Below are positions 8,368-18,432 of a stretch of DNA of 64,000 nt, piece after piece. The stretch spans positions 14,752 through 78,751 of the forward strand of contig CAZWAK010000011.1 in the NCBI GenBank assembly GCA_964631865.1, in the 5' to 3' direction. Position numbers and translations under genes: made by a program. The stretch comes from JAFDVL01 sp964631865. Lineage in GTDB: Bacteria > Acidobacteriota > Blastocatellia > RBC074. Under the pieces are notes generated by a model that had not been told where the DNA came from, did no database searches, and worked only from the letters and a program-made list of their open reading frames with translations. Position 1 is the first letter of the stretch, and every line of letters begins with the position of its first letter.

Positions 8368-8658
8368 AGAGTGTGTCCTTTATCCGTTTAGTAGTGTGTT
8401 GATCAAATTCAAGCTAACTGTTGAGCCGCGAAGGGGAGTGAAGATAGGAATTGATCGCAGCTTTTACCCATGGGAATTCCGGTTCGTCTCGTGTGACCCA
8501 AAAATACAACTCCAACCATATCTGGGCGGAAGAGCAAAACCGTTTTACTCAAGAGTACTTATCTTATACACGCCTTTATCCATAGGCTCAAGAGCCGTCC
8601 GGGCAGAAAGGCGAGAAAAAAAGCGAACGCACGCCTCTGCCGCTTCTGTGTGTGGTCG
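8368..8658. other. Intergenic gap between accD and DUF4177
   Basis: About 290 bases lie upstream of the DUF4177 gene on its strand. I see no convincing gene, hairpin or repeat. It probably holds the DUF4177 promoter, but no clear -35/-10 pair is visible. Confidence 0.4.
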
Positions 8659-9528
8659 CTAACCCTGCTGATCCGGCCCCAGAAAGGCGAGCAGATCAGT
8701 CAAAAACGCTCGTAGTTCGCGCCGCTCCACCACCGCATCCAGCATCCCGTGTTCCAACAAAAACTCGGCGCGCTGAAATCCTTTCGGCAATTTTTCGCGA
8801 ATCGTTTGCTCAATCACGCGCGCCCCGGCAAAGCCGATCAACGCGCCCGGCTCAGCAATATTCAAATCTCCCAGCATCGCAAAACTTGCCGTCACGCCGC
8901 CCGTTGTCGGGTTCGTCAGCAGCGAGATGTACGGCAGCTTCGCTTCGTGCAACAACGCCAGCGCCGCCGAGATTTTGGCCATCTGCATCAGCGACAATGC
9001 ACCTTCCTGCATCCGTGCGCCGCCCGAACACGACACGATGATGAGCGGCCAACGTTTTTCCAGACAATATTCAATCGCGCGCGTCAACTTCTCGCCCACG
9101 ACCGAACCCATGCTGCCGCCCATAAACGCGAAGTCCATCGCGGCAATCACCAGCGGGCGTTCGCTCAAGTGGCCTTCGCCCACGACCACTGCATCGAGCA
9201 ACCCCGTCGCTTTCTGCGCTTTCTTGATGCGGTCAGGGTAGGGCAGACTGTCCACAAAACCGAGCGGATCGGTCGGAGCCAAATTCGGAAACAATTCGTT
9301 GTACGCGCCGTCATTAAACAGCAGTGCCAGGCGTTCTTTGGCGCTCAGGCGAAAATGGTGCTGGCACTGCGGACAGACCTGAAAACTCGCCTTGAGGTCT
9401 TTGCGATAAATCGTCGCGCCGCAATCGTTGTTTTCACATTTGACGAAGATGCCCTCGGTTTTGACGGTGCGTTCTTCGACCGGAGTGACTTCGGCTATCT
9501 TTTCTTCTTTGCGTTTGAACCACGCCAT
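8659..9528 (-). CDS. accD: Acetyl-CoA carboxylase carboxyltransferase subunit beta
   Basis: A 289-residue AccD. The N-terminal zinc finger reads CENNDCGATIYRKDL and VCPQCQHHF; the first pair is C-x4-C rather than the usual C-x2-C. The crotonase-fold core has GGSMGSVVGEK, SCSGGARMQEG, LTNPTTGGVTASFAMLGD and PGALIGFAG. It transfers CO2 from carboxybiotin to acetyl-CoA together with AccA, the first step of fatty acid synthesis. It lies 73 bases downstream of the dehydratase-like gene on the same strand. No accA, accB or accC is nearby. Confidence 0.97.
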   Translation of the reverse strand: MAWFKRKEEKIAEVTPVEERTVKTEGIFVKCENNDCGATIYRKDLKASFQVCPQCQHHFRLSAKERLALLFNDGAYNELFPNLAPTDPLGFVDSLPYPDRIKKAQKATGLLDAVVVGEGHLSERPLVIAAMDFAFMGGSMGSVVGEKLTRAIEYCLEKRWPLIIVSCSGGARMQEGALSLMQMAKISAALALLHEAKLPYISLLTNPTTGGVTASFAMLGDLNIAEPGALIGFAGARVIEQTIREKLPKGFQRAEFLLEHGMLDAVVERRELRAFLTDLLAFLGPDQQG

Positions 9529-9601
9529 AGGGGTTTGCTTTTGAGTTAGTAGTCTGACCGCTATTCAGCGCGGTGGATTTTGCCATTAGCGGGAAAATAG
9601 G

Positions 9602-10561
9602 TCAAACGGCGGCGGTTAAATATTCGGCGAGTTTGGTTAAATCCACGTTGCCGCCGGACAAGATCACGCCGACTCGTAGCCCCGCGAAATCCGCTTTGCG
9701 CTGCCGCACGGCTGCCGCCGCCGCTGCGCCAGATGGTTCAACCAGCACTTTCATTCGTTCGAGGATAAAGCGCATCGTCTCGATCATTTCGTTGTCGCTG
9801 ACGAGCAGAATGTCTTCGACGAGTGTTTGCACAATGGGGAACGTCAGTTGCCCCGGCGACGATTGTTGCAGCCCATCGGCAATCGTGCGCGGCACAGGGA
9901 TTTCCATACGCTCGCCTTTCCGAAACGATTGCCACGTATCATTGCCCGCTTCCGGCTCGACGCCGAAGATACGGATGCCCGGACGCAAATGTTTCGCCGC
10001 CGTCGCACAACCCGTCAACAGCCCGCAACCGCTGCACGGCGTGAGCAGCACATCGAGTTCGGGCACGTCTTCGAGCAATTCGAGCGCCGCTGTGCCTTGC
10101 CCGGCCATAATTTTGTAATCGTCGAACGGTGGCACGAGTAGCATCCCGCGCTCCTGGCAAATCTGCGTACCGACCTCTTCGCGCGATTCGTGGTAGCGGT
10201 CGTAGAAAACGACCTCCGCGCCGTAGCCGCGCGTCGCGTTGACCTTGATCTGCGGCGCGTCCGACGGCATCACGATCACGGCTGGAATCTGGAAAAGCTG
10301 GGCCGACAACGCGACAGCCTGCGCGTGATTGCCGGACGAATAGGCCAGCACGCCGTTGCGCCGTTCGTCCGCGCTGAGCGACGAAATTTTGTTGTACGCC
10401 CCGCGAAACTTGAAGGCTCCCGCGCGTTGCAGATTTTCGGCTTTGAAAAAGACTGCGCAGCCCGCTTGTGCATTGAATTGCCGTGACGTCAGCACGGGCG
10501 TGCGATGCGCAACACCGCGCAACCGTTCGCGCGCTTCGAGGATGTCATCGAAAGTCAACAT
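9602..10561 (-). CDS. PLP-dependent threonine/serine dehydratase or racemase-like enzyme
   Basis: A 319-residue fold-type II PLP enzyme. KAENLQRAGAFKFRGAYN contains the PLP lysine (in AFKFRGA), SSGNHAQAVAL the substrate loop, and SGGNVDL the C-terminal cofactor pocket. The phosphate-binding loop is PCSGCGLLTG in place of the common GGGGLxxG. There is no ACT regulatory domain, so it is a catabolic or racemase-type member rather than biosynthetic IlvA. It begins 31 bases after the O-antigen polymerase stop and may be transcribed with the polysaccharide locus. Exact substrate cannot be read from sequence. Confidence 0.88.
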   Translation of the reverse strand: MLTFDDILEARERLRGVAHRTPVLTSRQFNAQAGCAVFFKAENLQRAGAFKFRGAYNKISSLSADERRNGVLAYSSGNHAQAVALSAQLFQIPAVIVMPSDAPQIKVNATRGYGAEVVFYDRYHESREEVGTQICQERGMLLVPPFDDYKIMAGQGTAALELLEDVPELDVLLTPCSGCGLLTGCATAAKHLRPGIRIFGVEPEAGNDTWQSFRKGERMEIPVPRTIADGLQQSSPGQLTFPIVQTLVEDILLVSDNEMIETMRFILERMKVLVEPSGAAAAAAVRQRKADFAGLRVGVILSGGNVDLTKLAEYLTAAV

Positions 10562-10592
10562 GCCCGTACTCTATCCACTCACCCAAGCCCCG

Positions 10593-12002
10593 TCAAATCC
10601 GGGCGCGGAAAGGAGCTGTATTTTGAGCCTGCCATTGCTGCCCTGCCAGCGGGAACGCCAGAAAACTCCAGTACAGCACGCCCGTCACATCAATCATCTG
10701 GCTCGTGATGAGCAGCGTGAGCGTCATTGTCAGGCCGATGGCGTAGGCCGCACGCAGAAACGCATCGCGCGCGCCGCTCACTGCGCGCGTGTTTTGAAAC
10801 AGCAGCACGCCCAGCGCCAGGAGGTACATGGTCGTGCCACACCAGCCCAGCGTCAGCAATAGATCAAGCAACGCGCTGTCCATCAGGTCTTCGGAAAACG
10901 TTCGGCCTATGCCATCGCCAATAAGGTTAGTAGCAACCGCCGAGCGACCGCGCTCATAAATCGCGCGCCGTTCCTTCAAGCTGCCATCGTCTTCCAGTTG
11001 GCTGAAAGTTGAGAAGCGCGCCGACACTAATTCGGCAAACGGCGCGCTCATCGTCAACGGATAGACGCACGCCCCGAGCAGCAACACCACCAGTAAAATT
11101 TTTAGCTGTAAGCGCCGTTCCAGCGGAATGACAAAGAGAACAAAGCTGACCAGCCACGCCCCCCACGCCGTACGGGCGAGCGTGAGCAACAACGACAAAT
11201 AACCCGGCACCGTCGTGCCCCAGCGCAACGCCCCTTTGCTGCCGAACAGCAGCACCAGGCCCGCCATCAGATACATCGAAAACGTGCCCGGCGCATTCAT
11301 CGTACTCCACACGCGAATGCCGAGCGGTTCCGCCCGGCCAAAACTTTTCAGTTCTGTTTGTAGCAGCCAGAACTGATCCCACGCGGGGGCCGACAGAAAT
11401 TGCACGACACCATAACTTCCCATCAGCAGGACGCCCCACAAAAACGCTTGTTGCGTGATGCGCCGATGGGCTTCATAGCGTTGCCAGTTTACCGCCAAAT
11501 GAAAGCCGAACAGCACGGGCGTGCCCCATTTCAACCCTGCAATGAGAACAGCGCCCGGCGCGTTTTGCAGCAGGCCCATGCCCAGCCCGTAGAGCAGCGC
11601 AGCAAAGACGAGCAGAAACGGGAAATAAACAGGCTGGGTTAACAAGCGCACCTTGCGCCAGAGCGTGATGACGGTCAAGCCGGTCACCAGAAACGGTGCG
11701 ACATTCATCCATCGTTGCGCATCCCAACCGCTTTGATAATCCACCAGCCGCGACACCCAGGAAGTCAGAAACCATAGCCACCACACAAACCCGATGTACA
11801 TTACCGGGTGTCGCCAGTACAAAAATGCGCCCACCACAAACGTGGCGGCAGGAAAGGTCACGCGCAACACGCCGCCCGCGCCAACCAGCAGACACGCGCC
11901 ACAAAATAGCACCAACCCGGCCATTGCGGCGTAATCCCTGCGTAAGCGCAGGCCGCTTGCTACGCTGAACGAAGGCATCTGAGTTTGTAGTAACGTTGGC
12001 AT
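10593..12002 (-). CDS. O-antigen ligase/polymerase-like membrane protein (Wzy type)
   Basis: A 469-residue protein with about ten to twelve hydrophobic segments and a large loop between them, the layout of Wzy_C/O-antigen ligase proteins. The mid-region RVWSTMNAPGTFSMYLMAGL and LLTLARTAWGAWLVS match the conserved loop of this family (N-x-P-x-x-F and the R-x-x-W patch). It would join flipped repeat units in the periplasm. It is the last polysaccharide gene of the locus, 22 bases after the third glycosyltransferase. Confidence 0.85.
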   Translation of the reverse strand: MPTLLQTQMPSFSVASGLRLRRDYAAMAGLVLFCGACLLVGAGGVLRVTFPAATFVVGAFLYWRHPVMYIGFVWWLWFLTSWVSRLVDYQSGWDAQRWMNVAPFLVTGLTVITLWRKVRLLTQPVYFPFLLVFAALLYGLGMGLLQNAPGAVLIAGLKWGTPVLFGFHLAVNWQRYEAHRRITQQAFLWGVLLMGSYGVVQFLSAPAWDQFWLLQTELKSFGRAEPLGIRVWSTMNAPGTFSMYLMAGLVLLFGSKGALRWGTTVPGYLSLLLTLARTAWGAWLVSFVLFVIPLERRLQLKILLVVLLLGACVYPLTMSAPFAELVSARFSTFSQLEDDGSLKERRAIYERGRSAVATNLIGDGIGRTFSEDLMDSALLDLLLTLGWCGTTMYLLALGVLLFQNTRAVSGARDAFLRAAYAIGLTMTLTLLITSQMIDVTGVLYWSFLAFPLAGQQWQAQNTAPFRARI

Positions 12003-12024
12003 AGATGCAGCGCGCCGCCCTTCC

Positions 12025-13182
12025 TTACGCCGTTTCCGCGCGCCACTGCAACGATGATGCGCGCGCGGTCAACTTCAACTCCGCCTGACACGACAGCGGC
12101 GCAACCTGTTTGACAAAGGCCGTGAAGCGTTCGGCAAACACTTCGTAATCAAAACCTGCCGCGTGACGGCGCAGCGTTTTCTGCTCCCACGCCTGCGTCT
12201 CGAATTGCTCCATCGCGCCCGCCAGCGAATCGCCGCTGGCTTGCTCGAAGAACAGTCCAGTGCGATTTTCAATGACCGTTTCCGTCGCGCCGCCCGCGCG
12301 ATACGCAATCACCGGACGCCCGGCCGCATTGGCTTCGAGCGGCGTCAGTCCGAAATCCTCTTCGCCCGGAAACAGCAAGGCGCGACAACGGCTCAGACAA
12401 TGCTCGACGACGCGGTCTGATTGCCGACCGAGAAATCGCACCGTCGGCCCGGCCATTGCTTCGAGGCGTGGGCGATCCGGCCCGTCGCCAATTACGATCA
12501 ACGGGCGACCGAGTTTCGTGCAGGCTTCAACCGCGAGATCAATGCGTTTGTACGGCACGAGACGCGAGAGCACGAGGTAGTAATCATCCTGCTCGCGGCT
12601 CGGCTGAAAGCGGTGAAAATCAATCGGCGGCGGAATCACAATCGCGTCGCGCTGATAAATTTCGCGCACGCGCTCGGCGACTGTCTGTGAATTGCAGACG
12701 TAATAATCCGGCTGCGCGGCGGCGCGTTTGTCCCACTGGCGCAAGCCCGCGAGCAGCATCGGCAACACGCGCTCGGTCAATCTGCCAAAGCCTTCGCGCG
12801 CGGCGTAATCGTCGTAACGCCAGGCCCAGCGCATCGGCGTGTGGCAATAACAAATATGCACTGCGCCGCGCCGCGTTCGCACGCCTTTGGCATAACCGGA
12901 ACTGCTGCTGATGACCAGATCGTACGCCGACAAATCCAGGCTTTCGACCGCCAGCGGATAGAGCAAAAAGTAATGACGGTTTTTCGTCTTGAGCGCCGGC
13001 AAGCGTTGCATCCACGAGGTGCGCACGTCAACGGTTTTCAGGCGCGGCGTCAAGCGTTCGTGCAGCAGCGCCGTCGTGTACAGCGGCGCGCGCGGAAACA
13101 GCTCGCAAAAAGATTCGGCGACACGCTCTGCGCCGCCCATTTGAATGAAGTAATCGTGAACGAGTGCAATTTTGTTGCTCAT
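12025..13182 (-). CDS. Family 4 glycosyltransferase
   Basis: A 385-residue GT-B enzyme. It starts MSNKIALVHDYFIQMGGAER, the usual GT4 beginning with the GGAER donor-side loop. The C-terminal half has VLSRLVPYKRIDLAVEA, VIGDGPDRPRLEA, and FPGEEDFGLTPLEANAAGRP, the E-x7-E nucleotide-sugar motif. The true start at 13182 overlaps the previous gene by 4 bases (ATGA); a longer frame reads into that gene and is not used. It adds a sugar to the lipid-linked repeat unit on the cytoplasmic face. Confidence 0.93.
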   Translation of the reverse strand: MSNKIALVHDYFIQMGGAERVAESFCELFPRAPLYTTALLHERLTPRLKTVDVRTSWMQRLPALKTKNRHYFLLYPLAVESLDLSAYDLVISSSSGYAKGVRTRRGAVHICYCHTPMRWAWRYDDYAAREGFGRLTERVLPMLLAGLRQWDKRAAAQPDYYVCNSQTVAERVREIYQRDAIVIPPPIDFHRFQPSREQDDYYLVLSRLVPYKRIDLAVEACTKLGRPLIVIGDGPDRPRLEAMAGPTVRFLGRQSDRVVEHCLSRCRALLFPGEEDFGLTPLEANAAGRPVIAYRAGGATETVIENRTGLFFEQASGDSLAGAMEQFETQAWEQKTLRRHAAGFDYEVFAERFTAFVKQVAPLSCQAELKLTARASSLQWRAETA

Positions 13183-14393
13183 ATCGTGTCTAGCCTGACG
13201 GGGTGAGGCGTGCGGGCGCGGCGCTCTGCCGCGCAAACGTCGTGCAAATACTGTTCGATAGCGTGCCGAAAATGTTCCACCGTAAAGCCGTTGAGAATCT
13301 GCTGCCGTCCATTGGTGGCAAGACTCCAACGAAGCGTCGCGTCCTTGAGCAAGCGAACGATGGCTTCCGCCAACGCGGTTTCGTTACGCGGCGGCACGAG
13401 CCAGCCGGTTTCGCCCTGACGAATCAATTCGGGGATGCCGTCCACCGCTGTCGCCAGCACGGGCGTGCCGCTCGCCATCGCTTCCAGCATCGTCAACGGG
13501 AACGGATCGGAATGGGAGTTGAGGATGACCAGATCGAGCGCCTGCATCACGGCTGGCACATCACGCCGCGCGCCGAGAAAGCGCACGCGCTCCGCGATGC
13601 CGAGCTTTTGCGCCGTTTGTTGGAGCCGCGTCAGATAGGCGTGATCGTGCTTGAACAGCGGCGCGCCGACAATCACTAACGTCGCCTGTGGCGCGTGCGG
13701 CAACACCGCCGCAAACGCGCGCAGCAGTTCCAGTTGCCCTTTTCGCGGCGTGATCTGCGCGATAATGCCCAGCGCCAAATCTGCTTCACTGAGTTTCAAT
13801 TCCTCCCGCACTACTTCTCGGCTTGCGGGGTCAGGGCGAAATCTGTCCACCGCGACGCCGTTGTAAATCACGCGCGTGGGCGGATGGTGAACGAATAAGC
13901 TCAACCGACTGCGAAATCGTTTGATGACGGCGAGCGAAACGCCGAGCAGGTGATTGCGCGCCGAACTGAGCGCGATCCAGCGAATCAGGAGGCTGAAGGG
14001 GTGGGGCGGCAAGCGGTCGTGAATGTGCCAGACAATCGGCATCCGCAACAACATCGTCGCCAGAAACGCCACCAGCCCGGCGCGCACACTGTTGGCGTGA
14101 ATCAATTCCGGCTGAAACTGCATGACCTGCGTGCGAAAGCCGCGCATGGCCGGATAAAACGACCAGAGATATTGCACCAGCCGATCCACGCGCCACGTGA
14201 AGCGCGCGTGCAATTCGGCTATCGGCTCACACCGAACACCGAGCGCGTGGGCTTGCTTCCACAACGGCGACAGCGGCGGGCAAAGCAGCACGGCTTGTGT
14301 CGCGGGCTTACCTTTGACGCCTTGCAGCAGCGCCAGCAAGACACGCTCTGCGCCGCTGACCTGTCCGGTGTGATTGTAGAAAAGAATTCTCAT
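13179..14393 (-). CDS. Family 4 glycosyltransferase
   Basis: A 404-residue GT-B enzyme: MRILFYNHTGQVSGAERVLL at the start, then IIAQITPRKGQLELLRAF, and NSHSDPFPLTMLEAMASGTP with the conserved glutamates. A longer frame (189 bases more) has no similarity, so the ATG at 14393 is chosen. It is coupled to the next gene by an ATGA overlap and follows another GT4 gene by 43 bases. Sugar specificity is unknown. Confidence 0.93.
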   Translation of the reverse strand: MRILFYNHTGQVSGAERVLLALLQGVKGKPATQAVLLCPPLSPLWKQAHALGVRCEPIAELHARFTWRVDRLVQYLWSFYPAMRGFRTQVMQFQPELIHANSVRAGLVAFLATMLLRMPIVWHIHDRLPPHPFSLLIRWIALSSARNHLLGVSLAVIKRFRSRLSLFVHHPPTRVIYNGVAVDRFRPDPASREVVREELKLSEADLALGIIAQITPRKGQLELLRAFAAVLPHAPQATLVIVGAPLFKHDHAYLTRLQQTAQKLGIAERVRFLGARRDVPAVMQALDLVILNSHSDPFPLTMLEAMASGTPVLATAVDGIPELIRQGETGWLVPPRNETALAEAIVRLLKDATLRWSLATNGRQQILNGFTVEHFRHAIEQYLHDVCAAERRARTPHPVRLDTI

Positions 14394-14436
14394 TGCTGTT
14401 TGATGAGTGTCGGCGGCGCAGCGAAAAATACATGTC

Positions 14437-15561
14437 TCAACCTCTGCCTCCGATAGATTCCACCACCTGCAATTGTTCCGCCGCGATGCGATCCCAGGTG
14501 TAGCGTTGGGACGTTTGCCAGATCGCCTCCGACATCTCTTGCAAACGAGCAGGCGATTCCCACAGCAACCGCAACTTTTCATACACCGACGCCGGGTTCA
14601 TTGCGACAAAGAAGCCGTTCACACCGTCTTCGATGAGTTCTTCCGTGCCGTTGATGCGCGGCGCGAGGATCGGTAATCCGGCCGCGGCGGCTTCGAGGGT
14701 GGCGAGCGAAAACGCTTCGTAGCGCGTCGGAAATACGAAGACATCCGCCGCGGCGTAATAATCCTGTGGGCGTGTCGAAGTGCCGCAAAAAATCACGCGA
14801 TCCCGCGCGCCCGCCTGCGCGGCCATTGCGCCAAAGCGTGTTTCAGCGCCGCGCCCGACGACGACCAGCACGGCCTCCGGCACGCGCGCCACCGCGTGAA
14901 TCGCGTCGGCCAGCCCTTTGCGATCCCAGTCGCCGCCGACAAACAAACCGGTGAAGGCATCCAGCGGCAGTTTCAATTCCGCACGCAAGCGGCGTTTGGC
15001 TTCCGCGTTCGCCGCAGGCTTGAAAACCGCGTGATCTACGCCGTTCGGAATCACGGCAAATCGCGCTGCGGGCAAGCCGTAATACTGCATCAATTCGCGT
15101 TTGACGCCTTCGGAAACAGCGATGACTTTGTGCAAACGCAGCGAGGTGTAGGACGCCCGTTCCTGCTCCATAAACACGTGCTGCGCAAGTATCTGATAGC
15201 CGCGCCGCCAGCGTTTTGCGCCGCCGCGCAAGCCGCCAAACCGATCCGTAAATGCCGCGTGACAGAACTGTGCGACGATCACCTCGGCGTCGGCTGCCGC
15301 GTTGTTGACTGCCATCGTCAGTTCACAATCTTGCGATGCTTCCGCGCGCTTGACCTTGCGGCGAAAGTTCCAGAGGTGGAACATCTCCGGGCGAATTGGG
15401 CTGGGGACTTGAACCCACGATAAGCGCGCTGCTCTGATTTCGCATTTGGTCGCCATCACAACGGTTTCATGCTGATTTGCCAGCCGTTCCAGCACTTCCG
15501 CTGAAGCGCGTTCCATTCCGCCGCGCCGATGTACTTGCTGAGCGATATAACCAATTTTCAT
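14437..15561 (-). CDS. Family 4 glycosyltransferase
   Basis: A 374-residue GT-B enzyme. MKIGYIAQQVHRRGGMERAS opens the acceptor domain; LFVGGDWDRKGLADAIHAV and FPTRYEAFSLATLEAAAAG (E-x7-E region) define the donor domain. It is one of three consecutive glycosyltransferases, which suggests a repeat unit of at least four sugars counting the one placed by the initiating phosphotransferase. Confidence 0.93.
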   Translation of the reverse strand: MKIGYIAQQVHRRGGMERASAEVLERLANQHETVVMATKCEIRAARLSWVQVPSPIRPEMFHLWNFRRKVKRAEASQDCELTMAVNNAAADAEVIVAQFCHAAFTDRFGGLRGGAKRWRRGYQILAQHVFMEQERASYTSLRLHKVIAVSEGVKRELMQYYGLPAARFAVIPNGVDHAVFKPAANAEAKRRLRAELKLPLDAFTGLFVGGDWDRKGLADAIHAVARVPEAVLVVVGRGAETRFGAMAAQAGARDRVIFCGTSTRPQDYYAAADVFVFPTRYEAFSLATLEAAAAGLPILAPRINGTEELIEDGVNGFFVAMNPASVYEKLRLLWESPARLQEMSEAIWQTSQRYTWDRIAAEQLQVVESIGGRG

Positions 15562-15653
15562 TTTTCAGTTCTCCTTTCGATTTTGGGCACACTTCGAGCG
15601 ACAGAAGCCATTACCACAAGGCTTCCGCGCGAGTTGTTTACTTTTGAGAGGGA

Positions 15654-16997
15654 TCAATCAGGAGACCTTGCCAAGGCAAAATCTCTAGGGGAAAAACGCA
15701 AATGTGGTGGCTTCGTATGCAAAAACCACGCATAGCTCCACCACACCAAAATCAACCGGCATGCGCCCGCCAACAGCAACGCCAGCCCTGCGCCAAACAA
15801 GCCGAACGAAGGAAGCAAAAGCAACAGCAAGGCCAGGCTCAGCGCCAGGCCGAGGCCTTGCAACAAGCTGACAACACCAGGGCGTTCGAGCGCCAGAAAC
15901 GGCTGCGACAAAATCGTGAACGCGCAACTCAGCACCGCTTCGACCAACAACAAGCGAAACACGGGCAACGCGCGCACGAACTCCGCGCCGTACACGAATC
16001 GTATCAATGGTTCGGCAGTGGTCATCAACACCAGCGCAAGCCCAATCACGGCGCTCACTGTCACGCGCAAGGCTCGGCCTGTGGTTGCGATGACTTCGGC
16101 GACCGAGCGGCCTGCGGTGCGCGGAAACAACACGTTGACGACGGCGGTGGAGAAAACGTTCAGGCTACGCGACAAACTCAGCGCGACGGTGTAAAAGCCC
16201 ATCGCTTCCGGGCTGAGCAGCGCGACGACCAACAGCGCATCCGCCTGCAACGACAGATTGACGAGCAAATCGTTGCCGCTCGAACGCCAGCCATACGAAA
16301 ACAAGCGTCGCGCCGCTGATGCGAGGCCTGACAACAACGGTCGGAACGCGCGCAGGTGATGCAGCGTGAAGCTCGCGCCGACCAATGAACATGCGGTCAG
16401 CGTCGCTATCGCCGCATTACTCGGCGTCATCGCGTCAAGCCATAACAAGCCGCCAAATCCGACCAGCGTCAGCAACGGCGTCAGCACGCGCAACCGGTTG
16501 TACAGGCCAAATTCCTCGCGCGCGCGAAAGGCTCCAATGGAAATTTCCGTCAGCATCGCCACCGGCATCAGCGCCATCGTCCATTGCGCAAACCGCACTG
16601 CTTCCGCCGAGTAATTCGTCATCCAACGCGGGATCAGAAACACGCCTAGCAACGCAGCAACGACGCTCAGTCCAAGTCCCATCCACAACGCTGCTGAAAA
16701 CAATGCGCGTGCTTCGGCGGGCGAACGTTTGTTGTGATAAATCAACGCCGATGGCAAACCGCACGTCAGCAGCAAGGCTAAAAATTGCGGCCACAAAATC
16801 ATCGCCGAGTATGCACCGCGCCCTGCCGCACCCAATGTTCGTGCGGTGATGATGCCCGTCGCTATGTTGACGCCAATGATGAAGACATTGACAAATAACG
16901 TCTGCGCGGTTGCTGCCACGCCTCCTTGCCGCGTGAAAAGTGCGCGCGGTGCAGCATTGAATTTGTTACGTGTTGCCGCCAGCATTTGACCCTCCAT
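15654..16997 (-). CDS. Polysaccharide flippase (Wzx/MATE-like)
   Basis: A 447-residue protein with about twelve to fourteen membrane segments. The N-terminal region NVFIIGVNIATGIITARTLGAAGRGAYSA is the usual Wzx/RfbX start, with the LG..GRG loop. It would flip undecaprenyl-linked repeat units to the periplasm. The ATG at 16997 overlaps the stop of the preceding phosphotransferase gene by one base (TGATG); a GTG one codon earlier is possible. Confidence 0.9.
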   Translation of the reverse strand: MEGQMLAATRNKFNAAPRALFTRQGGVAATAQTLFVNVFIIGVNIATGIITARTLGAAGRGAYSAMILWPQFLALLLTCGLPSALIYHNKRSPAEARALFSAALWMGLGLSVVAALLGVFLIPRWMTNYSAEAVRFAQWTMALMPVAMLTEISIGAFRAREEFGLYNRLRVLTPLLTLVGFGGLLWLDAMTPSNAAIATLTACSLVGASFTLHHLRAFRPLLSGLASAARRLFSYGWRSSGNDLLVNLSLQADALLVVALLSPEAMGFYTVALSLSRSLNVFSTAVVNVLFPRTAGRSVAEVIATTGRALRVTVSAVIGLALVLMTTAEPLIRFVYGAEFVRALPVFRLLLVEAVLSCAFTILSQPFLALERPGVVSLLQGLGLALSLALLLLLLPSFGLFGAGLALLLAGACRLILVWWSYAWFLHTKPPHLRFSPRDFALARSPD

Positions 16998-18418
16998 CAC
17001 GCCGCCCCGTGCCCCGTCAACACTGCCGGAATCGTGCGCAGCAGGATGCGGAAATCCAAGCTGAGCGACCAGCGATCAATGTATTCGAGGTCGAGTTGCA
17101 TCCACTCCTCGAACGACAATTCACTGCGACCGGACACTTGCCACAAACCCGTGATGCCGGGCTTCACCGAAAAGCGCCGCTTCTGCCACGCTTCGCTCAT
17201 CCCCAACGCATCACGCATCGAAAGCGGGCGCGGCCCCACCAGACTCATATCGCCGTGTACGACGTTCAGCAATTGCGGCAATTCGTCCAGGCTGGTTTTG
17301 CGCAGGAAGCGCCCCAGCGGCGTGACGCGCGGATCATTTTTGACTTTGAAAATCGGCCCGTCTTTTTCATTGAGATGTTCGATCTCTTTCATCCGCGCCT
17401 CGGCATCCGCGACCATCGTGCGGAACTTGAACAGGCGAAACGGGCGCTTGCGCCAACCCATCCGTTGCTGCACAAAAAACACCGGCCCGTTCGAGGTCAA
17501 TTTGATGGCCAGCGCGATGAGCGCAAGCAGCGGCAACAGGCACAGCAACGCCGCGCTCGCCATCACAAAATCAAACGCTCGTTTGACCTCTGCGCGCCAA
17601 TCGAACGCGGGCGCGCTTGGCAACGACAAGAGCGGTGTGCCTTGAAATTCGAGCGGCTGACTCTTCGCCAGATGCACCGGAAACAAATCGGACAGGATGT
17701 GCGTCGTGATGCCTTGTTCTTCGAGGATCGTGACGGCGCGTTCGATTTGCACGTACTGCGATTTGATAGGCAACGCAATCACAACTTCATCCACCACCCG
17801 ATTGGCAACCAGGCGCGGCAGGTCGTTGAGCGTGCCGAGACACGGTTTTTCCGCGAGTTCGTAAAAGTTGTAGGCCGGATCGCTTTCGACATAACCGAGC
17901 AGATGATACCCGCGTTCGGGATGCGCCACGATTTGTTCGGCCAAACGCTGCCCGCGCCGCCCGCCGCCGACAATCAACAGCGAAGACGGGGGCGCTTGGC
18001 CCTGAAACAACTTGCTGAGCAAGCGCACACCTGCGAGCAAGGCAAAGCTGAACGTGGCGAAGGCCGCTGTCGTGCGTGCGTGGATCGTCGGCCAATCGCC
18101 GAGGCGCGCAATCAGGAACAACGCGAGCGCCGCAAAGGCGACAGCGCGCCCGATGCGTTTCAGCTCGGTCGGCCAGCGCAATCCCGTTTCATACAAGCCT
18201 TGCGACGTGAGCGCAAAGTACCAGCCAAACAGCAGCGCGCCGCCCAGCACGGCGTTGCCAATCGTGATGCGAACCGAGAAAAATGTGAGCAAAAAGCCCG
18301 CGTCGGCGGAAGGCGCGACATTGAACAGCAAGGCCAGTCCGAGCGCGCCCGCGAGCAGCCACAAATCGCCCAGCTTGCCGAGCCAAATCGAGAATTGTGT
18401 ACGTTGGGTTGTCATCAC
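16997..18418 (-). CDS. Exopolysaccharide polyprenyl glycosylphosphotransferase
   Basis: A 473-residue initiating enzyme. Residues 1-115 contain four to five membrane helices; a CoA-binding-like central domain follows (LLIVGGGRRGQRLAEQI). The bacterial sugar transferase domain starts KRAFDFVMASAALL and contains RLFKFRTM, KTSLDELPQL, DMSLVGPRPL and KPGITGLWQVSGRS. It transfers a sugar-1-phosphate from a UDP-sugar to undecaprenyl phosphate, the first step of the repeat unit. Length and layout match the WcaJ/PssY group. Confidence 0.96.
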   Translation of the reverse strand: MMTTQRTQFSIWLGKLGDLWLLAGALGLALLFNVAPSADAGFLLTFFSVRITIGNAVLGGALLFGWYFALTSQGLYETGLRWPTELKRIGRAVAFAALALFLIARLGDWPTIHARTTAAFATFSFALLAGVRLLSKLFQGQAPPSSLLIVGGGRRGQRLAEQIVAHPERGYHLLGYVESDPAYNFYELAEKPCLGTLNDLPRLVANRVVDEVVIALPIKSQYVQIERAVTILEEQGITTHILSDLFPVHLAKSQPLEFQGTPLLSLPSAPAFDWRAEVKRAFDFVMASAALLCLLPLLALIALAIKLTSNGPVFFVQQRMGWRKRPFRLFKFRTMVADAEARMKEIEHLNEKDGPIFKVKNDPRVTPLGRFLRKTSLDELPQLLNVVHGDMSLVGPRPLSMRDALGMSEAWQKRRFSVKPGITGLWQVSGRSELSFEEWMQLDLEYIDRWSLSLDFRILLRTIPAVLTGHGAA

Positions 18419-18432
18419 ACTTGCCCTCTGTT

